Source of the DNA: Flavobacteriaceae bacterium
GTDB taxonomy: Bacteria > Bacteroidota > Bacteroidia > Flavobacteriales > Flavobacteriaceae
Assembly (NCBI GenBank): GCA_947483075.1
Contig: CANKLE010000013.1
Coordinates: 1 to 59,369 of the forward strand
Direction of reading: 5' to 3'
Length of the DNA stretch: 59,369 bases
Part shown: positions 27,048-35,499 of the stretch, one piece after another
Layout of the letters: every line of letters begins with the position of its first letter
Numbering within the stretch: position 1 is the first letter of the stretch
Notes under the pieces: model-generated
What the model was told of the DNA's origin: nothing
Database searches by the model: none
What the model saw: the letters and a program-made list of their open reading frames with translations, nothing else
Made by a program: the position numbers and the translations under genes

Positions 27048-28073
27048 ATGAAACGCAAAGTCACCTTAAAGCAAATAGCCAAAGAACTAGATGTTTCTAT
27101 TTCTACAGTCTCCAAAGCCTTACGTGATAGTTCAGAAATTAGCGAAGATACCCGCCAAAAAGTGCAGGCGTTTGCCAAGTTATACAACTACAAGCCCAAT
27201 CTGATCGCCTTGAGTTTAAAGAACAAAAAAACCAAAACCATAGGCATCATTATTCCCGAAATTGTGCATCATTTTTTTGCTACTGTAATTAGCGGAATCG
27301 AAACGGTGGCCAACGAACGCGGGTATAATGTGATGGTGTGTTTGTCAAACGAATCCTTTGATAAAGAGGTGATAAACATGGAAATGTTGGCCAATGGCAG
27401 CATCGACGGATTCATCCTGTCCTTATCAAAAGAAACCCAAGCCAAAAGAGATTTTCACCACATTTCAGAGGTCATCAACCAAGGAATGCCGGTGGTCATG
27501 TTTGATCGAGTAACCAACGATATATTATGCGACAAAGTAATTATTGACGACAGTTTGGCGGCCTTTAATGCCGTTCAAAGTCTAGTCAATAAAGGCTACA
27601 GAAAAATTGCCTTAATCACAACAGTTGATTATGTGAGCGTAGGCAAATTGCGTACCGAAGGTTATTTGCAAGCCTTGCGCAATAACGATATTGAAGTAGT
27701 TCAAAATAGAATCGTGAAAATCGAAGACATCGATCAATGCTCCGAACAAATCGAAGATCTCATTGCAAATCAAGATTTGGACGCCGTTTTTGCGGTCAAT
27801 GAATTGTTTGCTGTAACCGCCATCAAAGCCGCCAAAGTAAACCAAATAGCCATCCCAAAAGACCTCGCGGTAATTGGCTTTACCGATGGAATTATTTCTA
27901 AATATTCCTCGCCTAGCATCACTACCGTGAGCCAAAACGGCATCAAAATGGGCGGAAAAGCAGCCACCATGCTCATTGATCGCCTGGAAGCCAAGGACGA
28001 AGAAGAGGAATCCTACAAAACAGAGGTAATCGAAACCGAATTGGTTTCTAGAGAATCCACTCCAGAGTTGTAA
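27048..28073 (+). CDS. LacI-family transcriptional regulator of the starch locus
   Basis: 341 residues. The N-terminal HTH (TLKQIAKELDVSISTVSKAL, residues 5-24) and hinge-helix region (YNYKPNLIALSLKNKKTKTIGIIIPEI) are typical. The periplasmic-binding-like effector domain spans about 60-335. It is divergent from susC and upstream of the maltose operon, and the palindrome at 26866 is a natural target. In Bacteroides a membrane-spanning SusR does this job; in Flavobacteria a LacI protein responding to maltose or a derivative is a reasonable inference. The stop is followed by a heptad hairpin, not by a T-tailed terminator. Confidence 0.95.
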   Translation: MKRKVTLKQIAKELDVSISTVSKALRDSSEISEDTRQKVQAFAKLYNYKPNLIALSLKNKKTKTIGIIIPEIVHHFFATVISGIETVANERGYNVMVCLSNESFDKEVINMEMLANGSIDGFILSLSKETQAKRDFHHISEVINQGMPVVMFDRVTNDILCDKVIIDDSLAAFNAVQSLVNKGYRKIALITTVDYVSVGKLRTEGYLQALRNNDIEVVQNRIVKIEDIDQCSEQIEDLIANQDLDAVFAVNELFAVTAIKAAKVNQIAIPKDLAVIGFTDGIISKYSSPSITTVSQNGIKMGGKAATMLIDRLEAKDEEEESYKTEVIETELVSRESTPEL

Positions 28074-28110
28074 TCAATAATTGTAGGAGTATACTAAGAA
28101 CTAGAGTATA

Positions 28111-28155
28111 TCTAAGGGTTAAGGGTTAAACGTTTAAACAATTAACCGTTTAACC
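28111..28155. repeat. Heptad tract and hairpin after lacI
   Basis: Two copies of GGGTTAA are followed by ACGTTTA, AACAATT, AACCGTT, in 7-base phase. GGTTAAACG (28124-28132) pairs perfectly with CGTTTAACC (28147-28155) across a 14-base loop, without a T tail. A similar tract is at 46407-46439. Confidence 0.6.
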
Positions 28156-28198
28156 TTCATATGAAATTTTCGATGGGAGTCATTCTGTCCAAATTTCT

Positions 28199-28227
28199 TT
28201 TGGAATTTAAAAATAGTAGTATATTTA
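28199..28227 (+). promoter_or_regulatory. Promoter of the maltose operon
   Basis: TTTG at 28199-28202, 17-base spacer, TATATTTA at 28220-28227, one mismatch from TAnnTTTG. The start of transcription would be near 28234, just before the shared motif. Confidence 0.6.
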
Positions 28228-28243
28228 CCGCCAGTTATCAAAA

Positions 28244-28269
28244 CGTATACTTTTACTTCGAACCTTAAA
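28244..28269. promoter_or_regulatory. Shared 25-bp leader motif, MFS copy
   Basis: CGTATACTTTTACTTCGAAC plus CTTAAA, matching 26792-26816. In both places it is just downstream of the predicted promoter, but its direction relative to transcription is opposite, which argues for a DNA site and against an RNA element. Confidence 0.65.
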
Positions 28270-28324
28270 GTAGTTTTGATAAGCCACGCGCTTATCGTTT
28301 TTATCAATCCATAAAACAACGATA

Positions 28325-29686
28325 ATGGAAAAGCGTAAATTAAGTAACGGCCAAATTTGGAGCATGAGCTTCGGATTTTTGGGTATACAAATGGGCTTTG
28401 CTCTACAAAATGCCAACGCCAGCCGAGTTCTACAAATTTTTGGTGCCGACGTGCACGAATTGTCCTGGTTTTGGATTATCGCGCCTTTAATGGGCTTGAT
28501 TGTTCAGCCGTTAATCGGGCATTACAGTGACAATACCTGGGGCCGTTTTGGTCGCCGTAAACCTTTTTTCTTATTGGGAGCTGTTTTGGCTTCTATCGGT
28601 TTGGTACTCATGCCACAAGCCAATTTACTCACTTCGGTTTTGCCCTCTTTATGGGTTGGAGCAGGAATGCTCATGATCATGGATGCTTCGTTTAATATCG
28701 CGATGGAACCGTTCCGTGCTTTAGTAGGCGATACACTCCACACCGACCAACGCACCTTGGGATTCAGTGTGCAAACCGCTTTAATTGGGTTTGGCGCCGT
28801 GATCGGATCCTGGTTGCCTTATGTGCTCACCAACTGGATGGGAGTTTCAAACGAATCCATTGGCGGAAGTGCTCCACTCAATTTAGTGCTTTCGTTTATC
28901 ATTGGCGCCATGGTTTTGATTGCCTCTATTTTAATATCAATTTTTTCAGTCAAAGAATATTCACCCGAAGAATTGGCGCAATTTGCCGACGAAAAAGCCC
29001 ATGCCGCCGCCATAAAAAATGAAGACGAACACGTCTCAAAACTATCAGACATTTTTAGCGACTTCAAAAAAATGCCTGCCACGATGCGCCAACTCAGTTG
29101 GGTGCAATTTTTCTCTTGGTTTGGCTTATTTGGTATGTGGGTGTTTACTACACCAGCGGTAGCGCACCACATTTATCATTTGCCTATCAATGATCATGAA
29201 AGTCAGGCCTACCAAAATGCCGGGGATTGGGTAGGGATCTTATTTGGAATTTACAACTTTGTATCGGCCATTTACGCCTTTGCATTGCCTTATATAGCCA
29301 AGAAAATTGGCCGCAAACTCACCCATTCTATTTCCTTAACAATCGGTGGAATTGGCTTGATTTCGATGTATTTCATGCCCGATGAAAATTGGTTAATTCT
29401 TTCTATGGTCTTGTTGGGAGTTGCTTGGGCTAGTATTTTATCAATGCCGTATGCCATTTTAGCTGGCGCGATTACACCCAAAAAAATGGGGGTATACATG
29501 GGAATCTTCAACTTCTTTATTGTCATTCCCCAAATTATCAATGCCTTAATAGGCGGACCGATTGTGCAGTACTTGTACCACGACAACGCCATTTATGCCC
29601 TGATTACCAGCGGAGTTAGTTTCTTAATCGCAGCCGTATTAGTGGTGCGAGTAAAAGACGTTGATGAAGTAAAAACAATAGCCTAG
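28325..29686 (+). CDS. MFS sugar transporter (SLC45/GPH-like), probable maltose permease
   Basis: 453 residues with twelve predicted membrane helices split by a charged central loop (about 215-245). The loop between helices 2 and 3 reads DNTWGRFGRRKPFF, the D-x-RxGRRRP-type motif of SLC45/GPH sugar:cation symporters; MALP-like QNANASRVLQIFGA in helix 1 is also typical. It heads the operon with beta-phosphoglucomutase and maltose phosphorylase, so maltose or maltodextrin uptake across the inner membrane is the likely job. The stop is 2 bases before the next start. Confidence 0.9.
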   Translation: MEKRKLSNGQIWSMSFGFLGIQMGFALQNANASRVLQIFGADVHELSWFWIIAPLMGLIVQPLIGHYSDNTWGRFGRRKPFFLLGAVLASIGLVLMPQANLLTSVLPSLWVGAGMLMIMDASFNIAMEPFRALVGDTLHTDQRTLGFSVQTALIGFGAVIGSWLPYVLTNWMGVSNESIGGSAPLNLVLSFIIGAMVLIASILISIFSVKEYSPEELAQFADEKAHAAAIKNEDEHVSKLSDIFSDFKKMPATMRQLSWVQFFSWFGLFGMWVFTTPAVAHHIYHLPINDHESQAYQNAGDWVGILFGIYNFVSAIYAFALPYIAKKIGRKLTHSISLTIGGIGLISMYFMPDENWLILSMVLLGVAWASILSMPYAILAGAITPKKMGVYMGIFNFFIVIPQIINALIGGPIVQYLYHDNAIYALITSGVSFLIAAVLVVRVKDVDEVKTIA

Positions 29687-29688
29687 TC

Positions 29689-30339
29689 GTGAAAAAAGCC
29701 TTTATTTTTGATTTAGACGGCGTGATCGTTGACACCGCCAAATACCATTTTTTAGCTTGGCAAAAAATTGCGCAAGAATTGCATATTGATTTCACGCACG
29801 AGCACAACGAAATGTTGAAAGGCGTGAGCCGCGTGCGCTCGTTGGACATCATTTTAGAATTGGGCAACGTGCAAGCCACGTCCGAACAAAAAGCCGTTTG
29901 GTTGCACCAAAAAAACGAAGAGTATCTGTCGTATTTGGTGCACATGGATGCCTCCGAATTATTGCCCGGCATTCTGCCCGTGTTGCATTTTTTGAAAGAA
30001 AAGGGCCAATTCATCGCCTTGGGATCGGCCAGTAAAAACGCGCGACCCATTTTAGAAAAAACCGGAATCATGCCGATGTTTGATGCCATTGTGGACGGCA
30101 ACGACGTAACCAACGCCAAACCCGATCCCGAAGTATTTATCCAGGCCGCGCAAAAAGTGGGTGTTTCTAATGAAAATTCGATTGTCTTTGAAGATTCAGT
30201 GGCCGGAATTCAAGCCGCCAATATCGCCCACATGACGAGCATTGGCATTGGGGAAGCCGCCATTTTACACGAAGCCCAATTTATATTTAACAACTTCACA
30301 GAAATAAATGAGACCTTTTTGGAATCGTTACTCAATTAA
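29689..30339 (+). CDS. pgmB: Beta-phosphoglucomutase
   Basis: 216 residues, HAD superfamily. It starts with GTG, 2 bases after the MFS stop, which favours translational coupling. HAD motif I is FDLDGVIVDTAKYHFLAW (D8 nucleophile, D10 acid/base), and the cap carries GVSRVRSLDIIL, the substrate motif of beta-PGM. Motif II is LGSASKNA, motif III K145-region AKPDPEVF and motif IV FEDSVAGIQAA. It converts beta-glucose-1-phosphate, released by the downstream phosphorylase, to glucose-6-phosphate. Confidence 0.95.
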   Translation: MKKAFIFDLDGVIVDTAKYHFLAWQKIAQELHIDFTHEHNEMLKGVSRVRSLDIILELGNVQATSEQKAVWLHQKNEEYLSYLVHMDASELLPGILPVLHFLKEKGQFIALGSASKNARPILEKTGIMPMFDAIVDGNDVTNAKPDPEVFIQAAQKVGVSNENSIVFEDSVAGIQAANIAHMTSIGIGEAAILHEAQFIFNNFTEINETFLESLLN

Positions 30340-30344
30340 TTTTT

Positions 30345-30398
30345 GTTTCAAGTTTCAGGTTTCAAGTTAGTGCTAACCTGAAACCTGAAACTTGGAAC
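30345..30398 (+). repeat. Long stem-loop between pgmB and maltose phosphorylase
   Basis: A 26-bp stem (30345-30370 with 30373-30398) closed by a 2-base TG turn, with one A-C mismatch and one G-T pair. The arms are built of heptads (GTTTCAA, GTTTCAG, GTTTCAA). There is no T tail, so it is not a standard terminator. In RNA it would be an almost perfect duplex inside the operon mRNA. Confidence 0.85.
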
Positions 30399-30420
30399 TA
30401 TTTTCAAACAAATAATAATA

Positions 30421-32724
30421 ATGAACCAAGATTACATTAAACCAGACAACTGGTCGATTATTGAAGAAGAATTTAATGCAGATCGCGTAAAATCGTCCGA
30501 GAGTTTGTTCAGCATAGGAAACGGAGCCATGGGGCAACGGGCCAATTTTGAGGAAGCCTATTCGGGGCCTACCTTTCAAGGAAGTTACATTGCCGGAATA
30601 TATTATCCAGACAAAACCAAAGTGGGCTGGTGGAAAAACGGCTACCCCGAATATTTTGCCAAAGTACTCAACGCGCCCAACTGGATTGGCATTGACATCG
30701 AAATCAATGGCGAAGCACTAGATTTATATACCTGTACTTCGGTGCGCAATTTCCGTCGGGAATTAAATATGAAAGAAGGCCTCTATCGCCGTTCGTTTGA
30801 AGCGACCTTGCAAAACGGCACCGAAATAGCCGTAGCGGCCTGCCGATTTTTATCGATAGACCACGACGAATTGGGTGTCATAAACTACGACATCACCCCA
30901 TTAAATAGCGATGCCAAAATTGTATTCAACCCCTATATAGATGCGGGCGTGCACAACGAAGACGCCAACTGGGAAGAAAAATTCTGGGAGCCCATGGCAG
31001 TTCAACAAGTAGAAAATGCTGGTTTTGTAACTGCTAGAACGTTCAAAACACATTTCACCGCGACGACCTATATGCACAATACGCTGCTTTTGGCCGGACA
31101 TAAAATGACGGTTTCACCCGCTATCAAAGTAAAAACAACCGATAAAATTCAATTTGCCTATGAGATGGCTGCGGCAAAAGGCCAAACGGCTACCATCCAA
31201 AAATTGGGAGGTTATACCGTTTCATTGAATCACGAAAACACCATTAAAGCTGCCAAAGAAGTAATTATCAAAGCAGATGCCTTAGGTTATGCTCAATTGG
31301 AGGAAATGCAAAAAACCGCCTGGGCCAAAATTTGGGAAATGAGTGACATTACCATTGAAGGTGATGTGAAAGCACAGCAGGGCATTCGATTCAATATTTT
31401 TCAATTGAATCAAACCTATTTGGGAAAAGATTCTCGACTCAATATTGGACCAAAAGGATTCACCGGCGAAAAATACGGCGGATCGACCTATTGGGACACC
31501 GAGGCTTATTGCATCCCATTTTACATGGCCACCAAAGACCAACAAGTGGCGCGCAATTTATTGACCTATCGCTACAATCAGTTGGATAAAGCCATCGAAA
31601 ACGCCGCCAAATTGGGCTTTACCAAGGGCGCTGCTTTGTACCCGATGGTTACTATGAATGGGGAAGAATGCCACAACGAATGGGAAATTACCTTCGAAGA
31701 AATTCACCGCAATGGCGCCATTGCCTTTGCCATTTATAACTACTATCGATTCACAGGCGATTATTCGTACATCCCAGAAAAAGGATTGGAAGTGTTGATT
31801 GGAATTGCTCGTTTTTGGCAACAACGCGCTACGTTCTCCACCCATAAAAATCAATACATGATCTTGGGTGTAACCGGTCCGAACGAATACGAAAACAACG
31901 TCAACAATAATTTTTACACCAATTACATTGCCAAATGGTGCATCGATTATGCCTATGCCCAATTGCAAAAAGTAGCGGTAGAATACCCGACCGATCACAA
32001 ACGCATCACCCAAAAAACCAATCTTTCGGATGCCGAATTGCAAGTCTGGAAAAAGGTGGCCGACAACATGTATTTCCCTTATGACGAAACCCAGCAGGTG
32101 TATTTGCAGCAAGACGGTTTCTTGGACAAAGAGTTGGTGAAAGTGGCCGATTTGGATCGCAGTCAACGCCCCATCAACCAAAAGTGGTCTTGGGACCGCA
32201 TCTTGCGTTCGCCCTACATCAAACAAGCCGATGTCTTGCAAGGGTTTTACTTTTTTGAAGACCATTTTACCAAAGATCAACTGGAACGTCATTTTGATTT
32301 TTACGAGCCCTTTACGGTACACGAAAGTTCGCTTTCGCCCTGCGTGCATTCTATTCAGGCGGCCACATTAAATAAAATGGACATGGCCTATACCTTCTAT
32401 TTACGCACCTCGCGTTTGGATCTAGACGATTACAACAAAGAGGTCGAAGAGGGCTGTCACATTACCTCGATGGCCGGTACTTGGATGAGCATCGTAGAAG
32501 GTTTTGGAGGCATGCGCGTCAAAGACAATACCTTGCATTTTGAACCGAGAATCCCTAAAGAATGGGAGGCCTATTCATTTAAAATAAATTTCAGAAATCA
32601 AATTGTACAAGTGTCGGTAAGCCAAGCAGGCACCAACTTTTTACTCGAAGGCGATCACGAAATAAACGTGGTACTCAACGGAAAAAAAGTAGTGGTGAAA
32701 CCCACCAATTTGGTGACGGTTTAA
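30421..32724 (+). CDS. malP: GH65 maltose phosphorylase
   Basis: 767 residues, standard for GH65. An N-terminal super-beta-sandwich (1-300) precedes an (alpha/alpha)6 catalytic barrel. The catalytic motif ECHNEWEITFEEIHRN (about 416-431, first Glu of NEWE at residue 420) is the general-acid region of inverting maltose/trehalose/kojibiose phosphorylases. GGSTYWDTEAYCIPFY (about 354) and VTGPNEYENNVNNNFYTN (about 486) line the active site in this family. Phosphorolysis of maltose yields glucose and beta-glucose-1-phosphate, matching the adjacent pgmB; maltose is chosen over trehalose by context. Confidence 0.93.
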   Translation: MNQDYIKPDNWSIIEEEFNADRVKSSESLFSIGNGAMGQRANFEEAYSGPTFQGSYIAGIYYPDKTKVGWWKNGYPEYFAKVLNAPNWIGIDIEINGEALDLYTCTSVRNFRRELNMKEGLYRRSFEATLQNGTEIAVAACRFLSIDHDELGVINYDITPLNSDAKIVFNPYIDAGVHNEDANWEEKFWEPMAVQQVENAGFVTARTFKTHFTATTYMHNTLLLAGHKMTVSPAIKVKTTDKIQFAYEMAAAKGQTATIQKLGGYTVSLNHENTIKAAKEVIIKADALGYAQLEEMQKTAWAKIWEMSDITIEGDVKAQQGIRFNIFQLNQTYLGKDSRLNIGPKGFTGEKYGGSTYWDTEAYCIPFYMATKDQQVARNLLTYRYNQLDKAIENAAKLGFTKGAALYPMVTMNGEECHNEWEITFEEIHRNGAIAFAIYNYYRFTGDYSYIPEKGLEVLIGIARFWQQRATFSTHKNQYMILGVTGPNEYENNVNNNFYTNYIAKWCIDYAYAQLQKVAVEYPTDHKRITQKTNLSDAELQVWKKVADNMYFPYDETQQVYLQQDGFLDKELVKVADLDRSQRPINQKWSWDRILRSPYIKQADVLQGFYFFEDHFTKDQLERHFDFYEPFTVHESSLSPCVHSIQAATLNKMDMAYTFYLRTSRLDLDDYNKEVEEGCHITSMAGTWMSIVEGFGGMRVKDNTLHFEPRIPKEWEAYSFKINFRNQIVQVSVSQAGTNFLLEGDHEINVVLNGKKVVVKPTNLVTV

Positions 32725-32762
32725 TTTGAAAAATAGTGTTTTGCGTTAGGTCAAAATAATTA

Positions 32763-33199
32763 CTTTGCGTGCCGATTCATCGGCATTGCGTCCCGAACCT
32801 TCGGGATTGCGAGAGATAAAACAAAATAGGATTTTTGGTTTCTCGCGAAGCCGCGAAGTCGCAAAAGGTTTTGTTTTGAAGATTAGTTAAGTATAAGAAT
32901 GAAATAAAAAAACTTTGCGTGCCGATTTATCGGTATTGCGTCCCGAACCTTCGGGATTGCGAGAGATAAAACAAAATAGGATTTTTGGTTTCTCGCGAAG
33001 CCGCTAAGTCGCAAAAAAAAGGTTCCCTACCGATTTATCGGTATTGTGTCTTAGCGAGAGGTAAAACAGAATTGGTTATTTTTTGTTTCTCGCCAAGCCG
33101 CGAAGTCGCAAAAGGCTTTGTTTTGAAGATTAGTTCAGTATAAGAATGAAATGAAAAACTTTGCGTACCGATTTATCGGTATTGCGTCTTTGCGAGAAA
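32763..33199. repeat. Four degenerate copies of a ~150-bp palindromic repeat
   Basis: Copies begin at 32763 (150 bp, full), 32913 (about 108 bp, 3-prime truncated), 33027 and 33159 (41 bp). A full unit has the form CTTTGCGT...TTGCGAGAG, spacer, TTTCTCGCGAAGCCGCGAAG and TCGCAAAAGG, so its two halves are an imperfect inverted repeat. Inside it sit two small palindromes, GCCGATTCATCGGC and TCCCGAACCTTCGGGA. The last copy reads TTGCGTCTTTGCGAG where copies 1 and 2 have the second palindrome, so the palindrome is an insertion or a replacement. No gene lies in 32725-33241. Confidence 0.85.
33182..33193. repeat. 12-bp direct repeat flanking the GxxExxY gene (left)
   Basis: TTGCGTCTTTGC, identical to 33639-33650 on the other side of the gene. 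The left copy is the end of the fourth palindromic repeat unit. Confidence 0.75.
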
Positions 33200-33241
33200 A
33201 GACTTTATTTAATTACCATCGAAGCCACATAATATTTTTGT

Positions 33242-33628
33242 ATGAAGAATTTGACAGAAAATGAAATAGCAAAAATTATTGTAAATGTTTCCTATAAGAT
33301 TCATAATAGGCTTGGGCCAGGTTTATTGGAAAGTGTATACGAAGCTATTTTATGTCATGAACTAATCAAAGAAGGATTAAAAGTAGAAAGGCAAAAAGCT
33401 ATACCTGTAAAATGGGAGGACATCTATTTAGACTTAGGGTTTCGTGCCGATATAATTGTAGAAGAAAAAGTTATCATAGAGTTGAAGTCAGTTGAAAAAA
33501 TAGTTCCTGTACATTTGAAACAACTATTGACTTATACCAGAGTAACTAATATTAAACTTGGATTATTAATAAATTTTAATGAAGCCTTAATTAAAAACGG
33601 AATAAAACGTGTTGCTAATGGATTATAA
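33242..33628 (+). CDS. GxxExxY protein (PDDEXK_3 nuclease-like fold)
   Basis: 128 residues. The name-giving motif is GPGLLESVY (G29 to Y35). The PDDEXK-type core follows: D74 in LGFRADIIVEEKVIIELKSVE, where R-A-D, then E and the ExK pair (ELK, about 85-87) are the expected metal and catalytic positions. The family is common and multi-copy in Bacteroidetes and its function is unknown. It is unlike its neighbours: AT-richer than the enzymes around it, embedded in repeats, and placed inside a sugar operon in frame order. Its stop overlaps the next coding region by 11 bases. Confidence 0.9.
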   Translation: MKNLTENEIAKIIVNVSYKIHNRLGPGLLESVYEAILCHELIKEGLKVERQKAIPVKWEDIYLDLGFRADIIVEEKVIIELKSVEKIVPVHLKQLLTYTRVTNIKLGLLINFNEALIKNGIKRVANGL

Positions 33629-35495
33629 AACTGATTATTTGCGTCTTTGCATCCGAAACATAGGGGTTGCAATTATTACTGTATTGTTTTCTGCAAGTTC
33701 TTTTGCCCAAATTCAAAAAATCGAACCGCCTTTTTGGTGGAGTGGCATGAACAATCCCGAGGTTCAAATTATGTTCTACGGCAAAAACATTGCCCAAAAC
33801 AGTATTTCAGTTTCAAATGGGGTGGTGATTAAAAACGTACAAAAAACCGAAAACCCCAATTATGTTTTTGTGACAATAGACACCCAAAATGTACCGGCAC
33901 AAGAATTGTTGTTTACGTTTAGTCAATCGGGAAAATCGTTTACCCAAGCCTATAGCCTGAAAGCCCGACGTGCTAATTCACGTTTTCGCAGCAGTTACAG
34001 TTCGGCCGATATGATTTATTTGCTCATGCCCGATCGATTTGCCAACGGAAATCCCAACAACGACAGCACGCCAACAACGATAGAAAAAGCCAATAGAGCC
34101 AATCCAGGAGGTCGTCACGGAGGCGATATTGAAGGAATAATTCAGCACTTGGATTACATTCAATCCATGGGTGCTACTGCAGTTTGGAGTACGCCACTAT
34201 GCGAAGACAATGACGCGCGCGGCTCCTATCACGGCTACGGCCAATCAGATGTGTATCAAATCGATTCCCGCTACGGAACGAATGCCGATTACACCAACCT
34301 CAGTGCGGCTTTACACCAACGCGGCATGAAAAATATCCTGGATTATGTAACCAATCATTGGGGAGCGGCCCATTGGATGATGAGCGATTTGCCTACCTAC
34401 GATTGGATCCATCAATTTCCAGGCTATGCCCAAACCAATTACCACATGACGACGCAGTTTGATCCGCATGCAGCTGCAGCTGATGCGCGTTTGTGTGCTG
34501 ACGGTTGGTTTGTGAAATCGATGCCCGATTTGAATCAGTCGAATCCCTTGGTGCTCAATTACCTCACACAGAATGCGTTGTGGTGGATTGAATCGGCCGA
34601 TTTGGATGGCTTTCGCGTAGACACCTATTCGTACAATGACAAAAAGGGCATCGCCCAATGGACCAAAGCGATCACCGACGAATACCCAAATTTTAATATA
34701 GCCGGTGAAGTGTGGATGCACGATCAAGCGCAAATGGCCTATTGGCAAAAAGACAGTCCGATAGCCGCCATTCAACATTACAATTCCTATTTGCCTTCGG
34801 TCATGGATTTTACCTTGCAAGAAGTCATGAATGATGGCGTATTTAATGAAGACCAAGCCACTTGGAACAAGGGATTGATCAAACTCTACGAGAATTTTAC
34901 CAATGATTTCTTGTACGCCAATCCCAATAACATGTTGGTTTTTGCCGAAAACCATGACACCAATCGCTTCAACGAATACTACAAGGGCGATTTCAACAAA
35001 TACCAAATGGCCATGAGTGTGTTGGCTACTGTGCGCGGGATTCCGCAGTTGTATTACGGCTCAGAAATTGGCATGGCCGGAAGCAAAGACAAAGGTGACG
35101 CCGACATTCGTCATGATTTTCCGGGCGGATGGAAAGACGACACAACTTCCGCATTTACGGCAGCGGGCCGCAACGAAATCCAACAAAAGTATTTTGATTT
35201 TACAGCCAAATTATTCAATTGGCGAAAAACAAAAGCGGTGATCCATACCGGAAAAATGACCCATTATTTGCCGCAAAACAACGTCTATGTATATTTTCGA
35301 TACACCGATCAAGAAGCCGTAATGGTGGTACTCAACAACAATTCTTCTGCTCAAAAAGTAGATGTAACGCGCTTTCACGAACAAATTCAAGGCTACCAAT
35401 CGGGCTCGGATGTGGCCACAGGCAAAACCTTTGCCTTAGATAAGGAACTTGAACTAGCCGGAAAATCAGCACTCATTTTAGAATTAAAAAAATAA
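33618..35495 (+). CDS. GH13 neopullulanase/cyclomaltodextrinase-like enzyme (SusA-like)
   Basis: 625 residues from the ATG at 33618; GTG at 33609 is an alternative, and TTG at 33639 may have been the ancestral start. The first residues (MDYKTDYLRLCIRN) come from DNA shared with the GxxExxY stop and the TTGCGTCTTTGC repeat, then a hydrophobic signal segment ends at SSFAQ. An N-terminal immunoglobulin-like cyclomaltodextrinase domain spans about 32-115. GH13 regions: DYVTNH, GFRVDTYS with nucleophile D335, AGEVWM with acid/base E364, and FAENHD. It should act in the periplasm on maltodextrins or pullulan. GH31 follows after 4 bases. Confidence 0.9.
   Translation: MDYKTDYLRLCIRNIGVAIITVLFSASSFAQIQKIEPPFWWSGMNNPEVQIMFYGKNIAQNSISVSNGVVIKNVQKTENPNYVFVTIDTQNVPAQELLFTFSQSGKSFTQAYSLKARRANSRFRSSYSSADMIYLLMPDRFANGNPNNDSTPTTIEKANRANPGGRHGGDIEGIIQHLDYIQSMGATAVWSTPLCEDNDARGSYHGYGQSDVYQIDSRYGTNADYTNLSAALHQRGMKNILDYVTNHWGAAHWMMSDLPTYDWIHQFPGYAQTNYHMTTQFDPHAAAADARLCADGWFVKSMPDLNQSNPLVLNYLTQNALWWIESADLDGFRVDTYSYNDKKGIAQWTKAITDEYPNFNIAGEVWMHDQAQMAYWQKDSPIAAIQHYNSYLPSVMDFTLQEVMNDGVFNEDQATWNKGLIKLYENFTNDFLYANPNNMLVFAENHDTNRFNEYYKGDFNKYQMAMSVLATVRGIPQLYYGSEIGMAGSKDKGDADIRHDFPGGWKDDTTSAFTAAGRNEIQQKYFDFTAKLFNWRKTKAVIHTGKMTHYLPQNNVYVYFRYTDQEAVMVVLNNNSSAQKVDVTRFHEQIQGYQSGSDVATGKTFALDKELELAGKSALILELKK
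33639..33650. repeat. 12-bp direct repeat flanking the GxxExxY gene (right)
   Basis: TTGCGTCTTTGC lies inside the 5-prime end of the GH13 gene and encodes LRLC of its signal region. Confidence 0.75.
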
Positions 35496-35499
35496 CCGC

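Noticed and set aside
31558..32349. Long antisense frame (263 codons) opposite malP
   Set aside because: It is a shadow of the GH65 reading frame, where codon use keeps the reverse frame open. There is no start signal, no domain and no promoter. The 231-codon antisense frame at 34311-35006 opposite the GH13 gene was rejected for the same reason.
32725..33241. Insertion sequence or transposase remnant in the repeat block
   Set aside because: No frame encodes a transposase fragment, and there are no IS-type terminal inverted repeats enclosing the block; the palindromes are internal to each unit.
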